64,000 nucleotides of DNA, taken from NCBI GenBank assembly GCA_028532985.1, contig JANCIK010000001.1, positions 372,001-436,000 on the forward strand, in the 5' to 3' direction. Positions 22,939 through 33,922 of this stretch are shown one piece after another. The notes under the pieces were generated by a model. It ran no database searches. It was not told the DNA's origin and saw nothing but the letters and a program-made list of their open reading frames with translations. Numbering within the stretch: position 1 is the first letter of the stretch; the number at the start of each line of letters is the position of its first letter. The position numbers and the translations under genes were made by a program. This DNA is from Stropharia rugosoannulata (lineage: Eukaryota > Basidiomycota > Agaricomycetes > Agaricales > Strophariaceae).

Positions 22939-23979
22939 GCTAGTTGTATTGTTCATTGTATTTTTTTTTCCTTTCTGGATTGTGTAGTTCATGTTTAATT
23001 ATTGTAGTGTACCATTATGAAATCTGCAGCGTTTAAGCAAACCTGATTCAAAAATTGGTTATACTACTGAGCAGACTCTTTTTTTATTTTATTACCAATG
23101 ATTACTGTGTAAGGGTGCTAGCGACGACTAGTGGGGTCGTCTTGAAGCGGTTCAAGGCGGGAGAGAACTAAATGAATAAAAGATTGACTAGAAGTTGGGT
23201 AGACTTGACGAGGTAAGGTTCTGTATGCTGACTTTAACGACTGAGGTGGGTCGTCATTAGCTGCCTACATACGGTGTAACACAACGTCTTTAAATTCTGT
23301 AAATTTATCCAAACCTCTTATAAAATATTTCCCGTAAACCTATACTAAATGGATATGGATATCTCCTGTATGTTAGGCGCTCTACGCTCCTTACGAATGA
23401 TTGGTTAAAACAGTCGTACATGTAAGCTTTACGTCTAAGAGGAAAGGGTACTTTAGTACATACAAATGATCGGGGAAAATATCAAAGTACGTTGTCTACA
23501 ACACAGTAACTAACGCATATCCTGCGGTGTATCGTACAGGTAACTAAGCTATGAGGTTTCAAGGAGCGAAATGGTAGTACAGAAATAGTCCAAAATTACA
23601 AATGAATAACAACAGATAAGTTAAGAATATTCAAACAAATTGAATCAAATACCCTGGGTGACTGACTGGTTACAGGGACCAGCCAGGCTCTAGATGCTCA
23701 TCTTTACTGCTGAAGGCGCCGTTACTCCCAATAGAAAAGTCGTCGCTTTCAAATATTGACGTGAACTCGATTGCCTGGGTAGAGTCTGACTCTGAGTTTT
23801 CACTGCGCCGGCGCTGCTTGGCTCCTACACCCAGCTTGCGCATATTTAAGACCAATCTACAGCCCTGTGAACAGTTCACGACCATCAGGCCTGGTGATGA
23901 GAATTATGCTGAAGGCATGCTTACGATGATGGAAACAAGAGAGGTAAACCAACTAAACAGACAAACGACGGCTCCGTCA
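22939..23979. other. Intergenic, no gene seen
   Basis: AT-rich 3' region shared by two convergent genes; nothing recognised. Confidence 0.5.
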
Positions 23980-25124
23980 TTACACGTTTATGGGAGATTT
24001 TTGGGATACGCACGCGAACTCTGCATTCCAGACGAGATTGGTACTCCATGATATCGAGGTGCTTTCTCGCATTACTTCAAACACGACTACAACGACGACG
24101 GCAACTACATCAATATATCTTATATCAGCACAAAAGATAGATATGTAAATGCGAGAGCCTGTGCGTACCGGCCAATGATAGGAATGTGCCGATGCCGTCC
24201 CTGAGCATTAATGATACAAGAGGAGTCCTGAGCCAACCTATTTGCCGATTATGTGCAACGACTTTGAAGAGTGTCATACTCAGAAGCACGATTTGTGTCG
24301 TGCAACATCCTATACTGCTCCGATTTATGTCAGAATGTTGTCGGCCAAGCCATATTTCGAAGAAGAAACGTACAAGAGGAAAGCAATCTCCCGTTTACCG
24401 CATGCCTTCGGGATACATAGTGTTCCAGTTGGACCCGGACCAAAGTCCAATATTAGAGAGGTGACACCGTAGATCTCAAAGCATGCGCCCGAAACCCAGA
24501 CCAGTGCTAGAAAGATGCCTACGCGGCGACTACGGCTGTACAAGGCATGTACTAAGAGTTCGGATGCCGTTAATTTTACGTGTGAGTGATGAAAAAAACG
24601 AACATTATCTTACCTCTTATTATCATTATTATTTCAATAGACGTCGTCATGATCTGCGCCGTTACGAACTTGAGGGTAAAACCGATGAAGCATATGTCTG
24701 CCCTGTTCAAAGTGCGGTTGAGGTGCGACATGAGGATGTTGACTCTATTGATTTGAAGCTCTTTCAGTCGGACAGCAGACGGATTGGGAGAGTGATGCGT
24801 ACACCTGAGCACAAAAGGGGAAGTATCTGCACCATAGATAGACATAAGTGACTGGCTTGAACGGCATTCTTGCTGACATATCAGAATTACTGCAACGCAA
24901 TGTCTTCCACCGGGCGCTTACCTCCACAAATATACAATTTCGTCTGGAATGTTATCGATAAATTCGAGAAGTTGGACTATGCAAGCTCCAACTGCCGATA
25001 GAGTTACAGTTATAGATTTGTAGTGGAAAGCGCCTGTACACCACTCACATGCAGCTGCATTTGTCGCCCAGATCGTCCATGTTAGAGTACTTGCGTCCGG
25101 GAGTTGCGCGGTCTGATTCGCCAT
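23980..25124 (-). CDS. DUF6533-type seven-helix membrane protein
   Basis: Proposed exons on the minus strand: 25124-25049, 24991-24922, 24889-24805, 24758-24614, 24551-24399, 24309-24169 and 24104-23980, total 265 codons. The start has the DUF6533 core (CIVQLLEFIDNIPDEIVYLWR, then YLWCRYFPFCAQ), next IMTTSIEIIMIIRVHALYSRSR with the family's L/I-R-V-x-A-L-Y-x-R-S-R, helix VGIFLALVWVSGACFEIYG, helix QIVLLSMTLFKVVAH and TPLVSLMLRDGIGTFLSLA. The first intron is 57 nt, a multiple of three, so retaining it would also keep the frame. The C-terminus lacks the usual GSRLxLNLR, so the last exon is the least certain. Function is unknown. Confidence 0.7.
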
Positions 25125-26913
25125 TGCGCTAACGATGCGCTGTTGCCTGCGCCTAGCAGTACTAGGGGAAGTGTGACGCCAGGTGAGCAATGGCGAGCTG
25201 TTCCTATACCCCAGGATATCGAGCGTAGGTGCTGGTTGTGAGGTGGAATCATTAAGTGGCGGTGGCAACCATGAGTACTTCAATACAGGCTGTATATGTA
25301 CAGGGTACATCAAAGATGTTCCCGTCATGTGGCCGTAAGTACAGTGCTTCCTTCCAATAGCGCAAGCACGACCTACTAACGTAAGAAATTCGTGTATAAT
25401 TAAGTGACAAATCTCACGGACACCTTGCGGGAGCTATTCGTTGACATCGGGTAAATTTTATTCACGGAAAACTGAATTTCTACTTTATGCCCTGTGGCTT
25501 GAAGGTATAAAACTGGCTGAAGTTAGGCTGAGACTATGTATAACAAGAAAAACCCCTGAACAAATGTATATGTGTTACGCATTGCGGTCTCCTCACGAGC
25601 TCAATTGTAGCTCTCGGAAACGTTTCGCACAATGTGCCATAACCCCCGTTGGTACTAGGTAGAACCGCTGCCGGCCCCCGGGAACCCGTTTTAATTATTT
25701 TGACACAGACTCATGTCCCTGGCTTGATGACTATCTGCAGCGATTGTCATTGCATGGCAGTTGCGCAATTGACGATTGCTGTAGCGTGGAACAAAAAACA
25801 TCACTTCTGAATTGATGAAAGGTCTCTTGGACAGCGGGCCGCAGATAGATTCATTTGCGTTAACTGAGGTTAGGTGGTCGAGTGCTTGGGATGCCGCGCC
25901 GACTCACCGAACGACGAAGCCTATACCTTTTTAGTGTTACTTACTTAAGTAGATACAAAACTCCACCACACTCGGGTAGGTGACATGGGAATGTTGCATA
26001 TGGCATATGCCGGACCCTACTGACAATATTATCTCATCAGCCCTGTTAAGAAGCTTGAAGTTGACTTGCCTGAGGCGCTAATCTCTTAGTTGATCTACAT
26101 ACTCAGCACTCAGTACTCAGCAGTGGAAGTAAAGACAGAAACGGCGGTTCTGTTATTTTCGAACCCCAATTGAGCCAATACATGAAGTATGTATAGCATG
26201 CTTTTATAATTTCCATATATGCCATAAAGGTGTCTTACCGTTGCAGACAATGTTTCCTGGAGACTGGCGGTAATGCCGGTCCCAAATCTGGAGCACTATG
26301 TCTCTCGCGGGCTGGGCGGCGTTGATATTAAAGGGGAAGGGGAAAGTTTGCGAACTGACAAATTGATAAAATATCGCTCAGTCAGTTTGAGTCAGACGCG
26401 GGCATTCGTACTACTTACGAGATGTTGATTATATCTGCGTTGACATGTCTTGGACCACTGAAGTCGCCGCGTCTCAATGCCTACTGTACTTAGTGATTTT
26501 GAAATATTGTACCGTATGTCAAAGACCAATCCGCTATGGATACCGTTACTTATGCAAATAACCCTGAGGTAAATGTATAGCTTATTCTGGGCGCTAACGT
26601 AGCTGTCGTTAAAACTTCTGATAAGCCAACGAACGATAAGCGCCCATACTATGGTCAATAGAAACGGTATCACGTAAACATTGAGACTGCTTGATATTTG
26701 CGAACTGGTAAGTCCAGTTGAAAGATGGACATAATGAAATCGACATATACTTACTAGTAGTCACATGAACAATCAACGACGAGCAAGTCGATCTGCAGGG
26801 TGGACTTACGCGTGAAATTTACCTACTTGCTGATTCTACAAATCTTTTACATTCTATGCGATCGTTTTAAAAAACATCCGTCCGCATTTACTTGACACGC
26901 AACTACATCGCGT
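25125..26913. other. Intergenic, possibly decayed membrane-protein sequence
   Basis: No supportable gene. A minus-strand stretch near 26400-26700 encodes one hydrophobic segment (VIPFLLTIVWALIVRWLI) but no family motif, so I do not annotate it. Confidence 0.4.
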
Positions 26914-28192
26914 TTACTCGGTGTTTGTCTGTCCTTCAGAACTGGAAGAGATTGTCTCAATGTTGAATGAGGTGGAATGTGCCACACTGCTCCTCATTCT
27001 AGATGAAGCTGAGTGACCAGGAGTGCTCATATTGATCTGCCCGCGGAATTGAATGGGTGAAAACCTATGGCCATCTGCGGGGTCCGTTGTCTGTTCTGTG
27101 ACGATAGCGCATGTATTGTCGTCTGTGGAAGTCTTCCCTTTTGCCACGTAGTATATGGTGAACACAGGGGACAGCACCTGCCACCGTAATGCTGTGAGTT
27201 TCGCTGAGTGAATTTAAGCGTAGCAGGGACACTCACGCAAATATGGGGAAGCAACATCAGTGGAATGATAGACATATCCGAGTTGGTGTGCGCTTCTGCA
27301 CAGAAAACCACAATGTATGAAAAGGATGTGACAGAAATGATGCCACAGGAGGCACAGCACAGTAAAATGATACGCCTGTACGGTACACCAAAGTCTGGGC
27401 CTAGTAGTTGACGCATTCTTGTTTGGTGGAAATATAATCGTCCACAGAGAAGCCCGGTGAGAGTTATATTTCCCAGTGTAGAAAGGGATATTGCGATTGT
27501 CGGGGAAAGAAAAACGTTGGTACGACTGAATGGATAGAGTCGTGGTGCAATGTAGTATAATATTCCACAGCCTAATCATGCATCACAAACGATCAGTAGC
27601 TGAATCCAACCGTTTTAGTGTGCCACCGAACCTATAGATGCCAAGGAGCTCGCAATGAAAAGGGAGTAAGTCACGAAGCGTTGCACTCCTGAACTGCCTG
27701 TATAAAGCATCATACATCTCCAGAGCTTCAGGATCATTTTGGGATCGAAAATATAAGCAGCGCCCCGGTGAACAGTAATTACTAGCATAGAACACTTACC
27801 ATGAGTCCATCAGCTCCCCAGATAGCAAATGGAAGCAATAGAGGCTCATCCCGAGATAAAAGATGATGTGAGTTCAGGTCAACCCCCCGGATGATGTTCC
27901 GCAGAATATACACGGTGCCTTGGAGCAACGTCATGCTGCTCAGAAGAAACATGACCATGACATACGCCAGGAGGTACCCTTTTCTACGCTTAGTGTAATA
28001 CTGAGTCGGCTTTTTGTACACTATCAAAGTGACAGAGCGCCGTAGGACCGAGATCAGGATCCCATAGACAATTGCAGATAAGATAATGCCCAGAAAATGA
28101 AGCTTTACGCGCTGAAGCCATTCGATTTCAGAACGAGGAAGGGATTCAGCTTTAATCATGGAAGTTGCTGGGGGACCCTGCACTGCTGCCAT
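26914..28192 (-). CDS. Seven-helix membrane protein, basidiomycete family (paralogue 2)
   Basis: Exons 28192-27800, 27725-27632, 27571-27237 and 27177-26914 give 361 aa with the same four-exon architecture as the gene at 17937 (exon 2 is 94 nt in both). Shared signatures: LLPFAIWGADGLM spliced to LWRCMMLYTG, CGILYY(I/L)AP, a conserved MRQLLGPDFGVPYRRII loop (MRRVLGPQYGSPYMRLI in the paralogue), and MLLPHICVLSPVFTIYYVAKG. The tail is Ser/Thr-rich. The second intron has an unusual GTTCGG donor, but the acceptor and frame agree with the paralogue. Function unknown. Confidence 0.82.
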
Positions 28193-29166
28193 TACCCTTG
28201 AAATACTCTATAAGAATAGACGCAAACCACGTTGTCCGAGATCGGCCTCGAGTATTCTAAAAATTAAAAGGAACAGGTAAGCTTTTTAGTTTCTTCCGAC
28301 ACGGGAGGATTTCGGAGTCATTTAGGCGTCAGAGACTGGCTTGAATTAGAGCGAACAGACTGAGAGTATATCATCGCTCTCAATCTTACCGACATGAGCG
28401 GACATCATGGGGGTGTACTCCATATATGTTAATTTAACCATACTCGTAAAGAAGAAACGGCGACCCACCCAGATTATCTAAAATCAAAGCCTCGCCATCA
28501 GATCCGTATTGTGCCTGGTAGAACGACGGAACCCTTCCTCAAAACGGGGTTCCCTGAAAACTGTGGTTCCATACAAGGTGAGGACCCGGTGGTCCTGTAT
28601 TCTTAGCCTGTTAGTTTGTAACTACCGTGTCATGTCCAAATAGCGCGTAGGAAGATAAAATAAAACAAGAACAGGATGGAACACAAGAATATGAGCCGTG
28701 TCGAATCATGCGAGCGCTCAGTCTTGCTCTCTTAAATGAGATGCAGTATTATTGCGCCAATTCTGTCTCCCCAGGTGTTTCAAACACGCAGCAGAAGAAT
28801 AATGCTAGTCTTGATTCAGAGGACGAGTGAGACCACTCCTACAAAGCGGCGAGGTCAACAAGATGTACCAATTCAGAGCATCGAAGACGACAAAAAAAGA
28901 TTGATAAGAATAATTGAGATTGTTGACGAGGTAGACCCAGCCACAGGTGGCGTAAAGCAAACGGTCCATGCCACAGCCAAACGATAACGCAGCGTTACTA
29001 ATACCGGGTTGACTCCGTCGGCAAGCAATAGTTCAACACTCAGATTGAAGCAAGATGTTGGCCCTTCGAGTGGCAACTGTTCGTGTGGCTAGTGGCCAGA
29101 TATTATAAAGCGATCATTTTTTCAAAGAATAAATTCACCTCATTCTTACCCCCTCCGTATACCCCA
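28193..29166. other. Intergenic; 5' flank of repeat gene copy 1
   Basis: A plus-strand frame at 28736-28987 (IEDDKKRLIRIIEIVDEVDP...) has no context that supports it. From about 29030 the sequence is shared with the other two copies. Confidence 0.45.
29057..29111 (+). promoter_or_regulatory. Promoter block conserved upstream of all three repeat genes
   Basis: TTGGCCCTTC ... AGTGGCCAGATATTATAAAG is repeated before copy 2 (31211-31270, AGATATAATAAGG) and, inverted, before copy 3 (39195-39252, AGATATAAAAAGG). The TATA-like end and its constant distance to the start codon suggest the core promoter. In copies 2 and 3 a probable 5'-UTR intron ends just before the ATG. Confidence 0.5.
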
Positions 29167-30549
29167 ATGAACGCAGCGGTGAGATCGTTGTTGGAAATGA
29201 TGAAAACAAAGAGTCGAGTTTGCTTGGGCTGTGGGGAAATCACAGACACATATCACTTGTCGACGCGAGGGCGCTGTAAATTCAAAAAGAACTTGTCTTT
29301 TCCCTATGTGTTCGAGGTCGCGACGGCCACTGGCGTGGAATACGTCGATTCCTGGGACAAGTGTAAGCCACTTTACTCGATTGAATTGAAAGACAAAAGG
29401 CGTTTACGCTATTATAGATGCTCCGTACGACTTGGCGATAGAACATGACCAGCATCAAGCTGAGCTCAACGCAGTGGCATCCCAGTCACCAGAGTCTTGG
29501 TTTGGTTACATGGGACCAGTTCCGTTATCAGACCTGGGCAATGACGAGGATAACCATTTTCTACCTTCGTCGCCAACCACGGAATCGCCTCCAACGCTAA
29601 TGGGACAGCTACATGCAGTGCATCCTACATCATTGTACCAGAACGATGATAGGTCTGACTATTGGACGTCTGGACATCCTCTATTGCCTGAAGTAGTAGA
29701 CTCGACACCAGCCTTGTCTGCACATCACCCCGGAAAATATTATGACCCACTGTGCGGTTCTGCATATCCGCTCGTCATGACTCCAGTCCCGGAGACAAAA
29801 ACAATACACCAATCACAAGAACAAGAACAATCGGTGAGTGCAAAGGTTATGGTTGAGGTAAGTGAACCCTAATCCAAATAGCAGTATTCCAACCTTGGCA
29901 ATCACCAAATTGTCGAGGATGAAATAAAACAAAAAACACATGTTTGCTATGCCGACCAACCAAGTACGAATGATAGCTGGAATAGTAATGTTACAGGGTA
30001 TGATACCCTGAAAACACACATAGAGCAAAGGTATGTTTTTGATAATTCCATCATGAACAATTTGACGATGCCATGACCGTGTCTTTTGATAGCACGGCGA
30101 GCCATTCAAGATCACAGGCCAGGAAGGGACCGTGGGGCGCTGTCACAATAGCAGCGCCTTCCGAAAAACGAAAACGTTACGAAGAGAGTGGTGATCTCGA
30201 GCGACAAGCGAAGAAACGAGGTTTGTCGGCATGTAATAAAGTCTGAGCCTTTGTGTTCTGACAGTGATGTAGCGCGCACTTCTGTATCGCCAAAGCCAAG
30301 GAAGAGGACGAAGAAAATCGCGCAAGAGACGTCCCAGTCAACGTACCTGTCATCGATGCCTTCGGCATCAATCTTCACGACTGCGCACCCTAGGATGAAC
30401 GCAAAAGGCAAGGGGTAAGTGTATTTAAGCAAGTCATTATGAGAGATAGACACTTACCATCGAGCTTCAGGTTAGCCGTGCCCATTGTCAAGTTCAGTGT
30501 GCCAGGGATCAAAGGAAAAGGAAAGCCTGTGTTGGGGAGAGATCAGTGA
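29167..30549 (+). CDS. Unknown protein with C2HC motif, repeat gene copy 1 (intact)
   Basis: Six exons (29167-29362, 29418-29833, 29885-30030, 30093-30220, 30273-30414, 30465-30549) give 370 aa. I do not recognise the family. Exon 1 encodes a compact N-terminus with CLGCGEITDTYHLSTRGRC, that is C-x2-C-x7-H-x6-C, suggestive of a zinc knuckle, and a hydrophobic core (LSFPYVFEVATATGVEYVDSW). Then DLAIEHDQHQAELNAVASQ, a long Pro/Ser/His-rich linker, a basic segment SEKRKRYEES ... RQAKKRARTS ... KPRKRTKK that resembles nuclear localisation signals, and the ending VPIVKFSVPGIKGKGKP. All splice sites are GT-AG and are conserved in the inverted copy at 37808-39138. A nuclear DNA/RNA-binding role is only an inference. 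Confidence 0.7.
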
Positions 30550-30618
30550 GTGCAATCACGATGATCAGATTGAATCACGTGTCGGTTTAGGGCGAGCCAG
30601 GGGACTTGGCGGAACTCA

Positions 30619-30707
30619 CTAGACTGATGATCGATGACCGGCCCCTCTATGAACCTCGATAGAGGATCGACGGACGTAGTCCTCATAGTCAGGCCGGTCT
30701 TCTGCCT
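30619..30707. mobile_element. Short Mutator-like MITE (89 bp) with 9-bp target duplication
   Basis: The element starts TAGACTGATGATCGATGACC and ends GGCCGGTCTTCTGCCTA. It is flanked by a perfect direct repeat GGAACTCAC (30610-30618 and 30708-30716). Its ends match those of the 640-bp element at 32722-33361. The related flank of copy 3 (inverted, near 37760) lacks the insertion. A 9-bp duplication and this terminal type point to Mutator-like transposase mobilisation. It has no coding capacity. Confidence 0.8.
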
Positions 30708-30739
30708 AGGAACTCACGAGGTACTGCTATCATAGCTCG

Positions 30740-31120
30740 GGGATCCGGAGTCCAGTGAAAATTGGGCTTCTGCATATAGTGGCTCAGTGAGCTCGTAACT
30801 AGTACATGGTTACTTCACCTTGACTTCACCTTAGTACTCTGCCTAATACTCCCGATTCCGCTCAGTGATTTCCGCAACGCTCTTAATATTAGTGCTTCTA
30901 GGCTTGACGTTATGGCAGCAGACCCAATTCACCGCATGCTCACTGACCACTTCACTTCCACCTATTTGTTTATTTTGAAGGCAGTTCAATCCTATTACTT
31001 GACTAGAATTGATTTTCTCCTTTCGAAATATGTATGTACATGATTTCGTGGTTATATAATATGCGTGCAATACGACGTAGTACGGTGACATATTTGAGCT
31101 TGAAGCTTGAATATTAGATG
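30740..31120. repeat. Flanking repeats shared with inverted copy 3
   Basis: 30740-30884 is repeated in inverted orientation at 37170-37317 (downstream flank of copy 3). 30890-31120 is repeated inverted at about 39380-39605 (upstream flank of copy 3). The junction at about 30885 is therefore the join between two tandem units. The rest of 30550-31324 holds the 89-bp MITE and the promoter of copy 2. Confidence 0.75.
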
Positions 31121-31324
31121 GTAACTATGCGGCAGAATAAAACAAAAGGCCACTGCTCGATGACAGGGCTTGACAGCGGTACCAATACGCTGAAGCAACA
31201 CTTAAACGACGGCCCTTTGGGTGGCACTACGGTGTTAGACTTGTGGTTAGTGGCCAGATATAATAAGGGTGTCATATTTTCGAGCAGTAAATTGACTTCA
31301 CTCTTACCTCCTCCGTAGACTGCA

Positions 31325-32653
31325 ATGAACGGTGTGGTCATATCGTTTTTGGAAATGATGAAAACAAGGCGTCTAGTTTGCTTAGGCTGTGGGGCCATTA
31401 CGGACACGAACCACTCGTCAACGCCAGAGCGCTGCAAGTTCAAAGAGAACTTGTCGTTCCCGTACGTATTCGAAGTACCGACCGGATTTGGCGTGGAATA
31501 TGTCGATTCTTGGGAAAGGTGTCAGTCAATTTATATTATTGAAGTGAGAAATAAAGGCGCTTATGGTATGAAACTAGATGCTTCCTACGACTTAGCGATA
31601 GATTATGACCTGCTTCAAGCTGGGGTCATGGCAGTGGCATCCCGACAGCTGGAGCTATGGATTGGAAATTATATGGAACCAGTTCCGTTATTCGACAAGG
31701 ACAATGGTGGTGCAAATCATTCGGCGTCCGAATACCCTTCTCCATCACCATTGGCTACAGTGGACTCGACCCCAACGCTATCGGTACGGCAACACACAAG
31801 CCTTTCTCTGTCGGGACATCACCACGCAAATCGTCATCATGACCCATTGTACGCTTCTGCCTATCCATTCATCAGGACTCCAGCCCCAGAAAAGATAAGG
31901 TTACACGAAGCACGAGAACATTTGGTGAGTGCAAAGTATATGGTCAAGGTTGGTTGAATGTAATCCAACTAGCAGTACTCCAACCGTGGCAATCACCAAA
32001 TTGTCCAGGAAGTGAATAATAACATTGACTCTGTCAGTCAACCAAGTCTGAACGACTCTTGGGACAACTATGTCACAGGGTATGATACCCTGCAGACATA
32101 TACAGAGCAAAGGTATGTTTGTAATAATTCCATCATGGACAATATGGTGATGCCATGTCGCTGATAGCACGGCGGTACATTCGAGATCGCAAGTCAAGAT
32201 GCGACCACGGGGCGGTACCACAATGAGAGCATCCGCGAAAAAGCGGAAGAGTCCCGAACAAGGACGACGATTTTGAGGGACGAGCCAAGAAACGAGGTTT
32301 GTCGTGTTATCAAGTCCGAGCCTGTTGTTCTGATATTGCTTGTAGCGCGCAGTTCCGCACCTCCAAAGCTTGGGACCGGTGCATCAGAGAAAAATCCAGA
32401 GAAAAGGATAAGGAAAATCGAGGAAGAGATGGCCCAGTCAACTTCAAGCCTGTCGTCGATGCCCTCAGCATCAATCTTCACGACTGTACACCCTAGGATG
32501 AACGCGAAAGGCAAGGGGTAAGCATATAAAGTATATCCTTCATGAGACGAAGAACTTACAATGAGGTGTAGCTTTCCTGTGCCCATTGTTAGATTCAGTT
32601 TCACAGGGCTGAAAGGAAGAAATCGCTGGGGGACGTTTGAACGACTTGGATGA
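31325..32653 (+). pseudogene. C2HC repeat gene copy 2, frameshifted in exon 4
   Basis: Same exon chain as copy 1: 31325-31520, 31578-31924, 31976-32112, 32168-32296, then about 32349-32518 and 32567-32653. The C-x2-C-x7-H-x6-C motif (CLGCGAITDTNHSSTPERC) and all splice sites are kept. Exon 4 is 129 nt, one base out of phase with copies 1 (128) and 3 (119): one extra G in the run near 32261-32272 shifts the frame, and a TGA follows at about 32276. Exons 5 and 6 still show the family frame (SSMPSASIFTT...PRMNAKGKG; FPVPIVRFSFTGLKG), so the lesion looks recent. A shortened protein of about 260 aa could still be made. Confidence 0.65.
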
Positions 32654-32721
32654 AGTTGACTTTCAAAATCAGATAAGATCACGTTACTGGGTTCTATGTC
32701 GCTTTAGGTGATACTTGAAAC

Positions 32722-33361
32722 TAGGCCGATGACCGGCCCCTCTATGAAGTTTGAACGTTTGAACCTTCATAGAGAGGGGCCGGTCTTTCTCGCAGAGATT
32801 TGACGTGCCATTCAGTTTCCCACACTTTACGGCTGATTTTGAACGGCCCTAAAGTCCAAGATCACGTTTATGCTTATGTGATCTGACCGCCCTTGGTCGT
32901 CCTTGATCCCTTAACCACTTGATAGAATATTTGAAGCCACAGAAAGATGTATTTTACCACATATTATATATATTAACGACTTTACCCTTTTTAAAAAAAT
33001 ATAAAGTACTACTATGCGCCAGAATGAGTTAGTCAGAGTGTTTAGAACAAGTCTAGAAAAGTTTTCATCATTAGAAATTGCTCGGGGAGCATATAAGTAG
33101 CAATGGAACCTTTAAGCATGCTATATTGTATGATATTAGATTTAAAAGAAAGCACAATAGGCAATTTCAAATGTTTTATGTCCTGGAGCGCTTCGCTGCA
33201 GGCGCGTCGTTCTCAGTAACGTGACCTGATTTGCTTTAGGGCGGCTCGAAATCCGTCCCAAAGTGTGGGAAAGGGGATGGCACGTCAAATCTCTGCGAGA
33301 AATCCCGGCCTGTCCGATATCGACGGACGTAGTCCTCATAGTCAGGCCGGTCTTCGGCCTA
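32722..33361. mobile_element. Mutator-like non-autonomous element (640 bp) with long terminal inverted repeats
   Basis: Left end TAGGCCGATGACCGGCC, right end GGCCGGTCTTCGGCCTA, flanked by a perfect 9-bp direct repeat ACTTGAAAC (32713-32721 and 33362-33370). The inverted repeats are long and imperfect: beyond the ends, CGCAGAGATTTGACGTGCCA near 32791-32811 pairs with its complement near 33276-33297, and similarity continues through CCCACACTTT and CCCTAAAG to about 32875 / 33205. The centre is AT-rich with no open frame. 9-bp target duplications plus long TIRs are typical of Mutator-like (MULE) elements. Confidence 0.85.
32731..32785. repeat. Hairpin inside the left arm of the MULE element
   Basis: GACCGGCCCCTCTATGAAG (32731-32749) pairs with 32765-32785 (2-nt bulge) around a 15-nt loop that itself repeats TTTGAAC. 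The short element at 30619 has a related arm. Confidence 0.75.
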
Positions 33362-33922
33362 ACTTGAAACTAAGCAACATGCCTCCTTTATTTTGCCTTT
33401 ATTTATCTCAAATGAATCATTTACAAATGTACTCTCAAGCTATGTTTTAATGAAATTGAGTACTATCAGATAGCTTTTGAAGCTCTCTTTAATTCAGAGC
33501 TTTTATGTACGTGCCCCACACTGTGGGGTTGCTGTGAGGCTGCCGCAAACGAAACGAGAATACTGAACTCCTAATCAGCTATAGTGCTCCCTCCGACTTA
33601 CCCGTAAATGTGGTTAGGCTAGACTTCCTGGAGAAGCTCGAAGTCCGGATGCGTTATCAAGGAGCTCTCCGATCATATGTCAAGGAGTTATGAACAAGAA
33701 CGCAAAAAAACTCTTCAAGGCAGACAAAAGGCAGAGTTCAAAGTTCTGTTTGCCGAGGTCCCGAACCGCTTCGGCCCGAGAACAAAATCCTCGGCTTCAA
33801 TCACGATCAGGTGATTCAAGGTTCATAACAACTTTAGCTTGAACCACTACGTTCTCTCAATCCACCTTTGACCCTATTATATTCTCTATTGCTATTTCTC
33901 TATATTATATGAACCATAAGCT
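33362..33922. other. Intergenic, promoter side of the securin-like gene
   Basis: No gene is seen. Pyrimidine/AT-rich leader (CTATTGCTATTTCTC...) immediately before the start codon. Confidence 0.5.

Noticed and set aside
26392..26673. Minus-strand frame with one hydrophobic helix
   Set aside because: No family motif, no convincing exon neighbours; possibly debris of a membrane-protein gene but not supportable.
28736..28987. Plus-strand frame with an IEDDKKRLIRIIEIVDEVDP-like segment
   Set aside because: Looks protein-like locally, but a neighbouring acidic segment is in another frame and no exon chain joins them.
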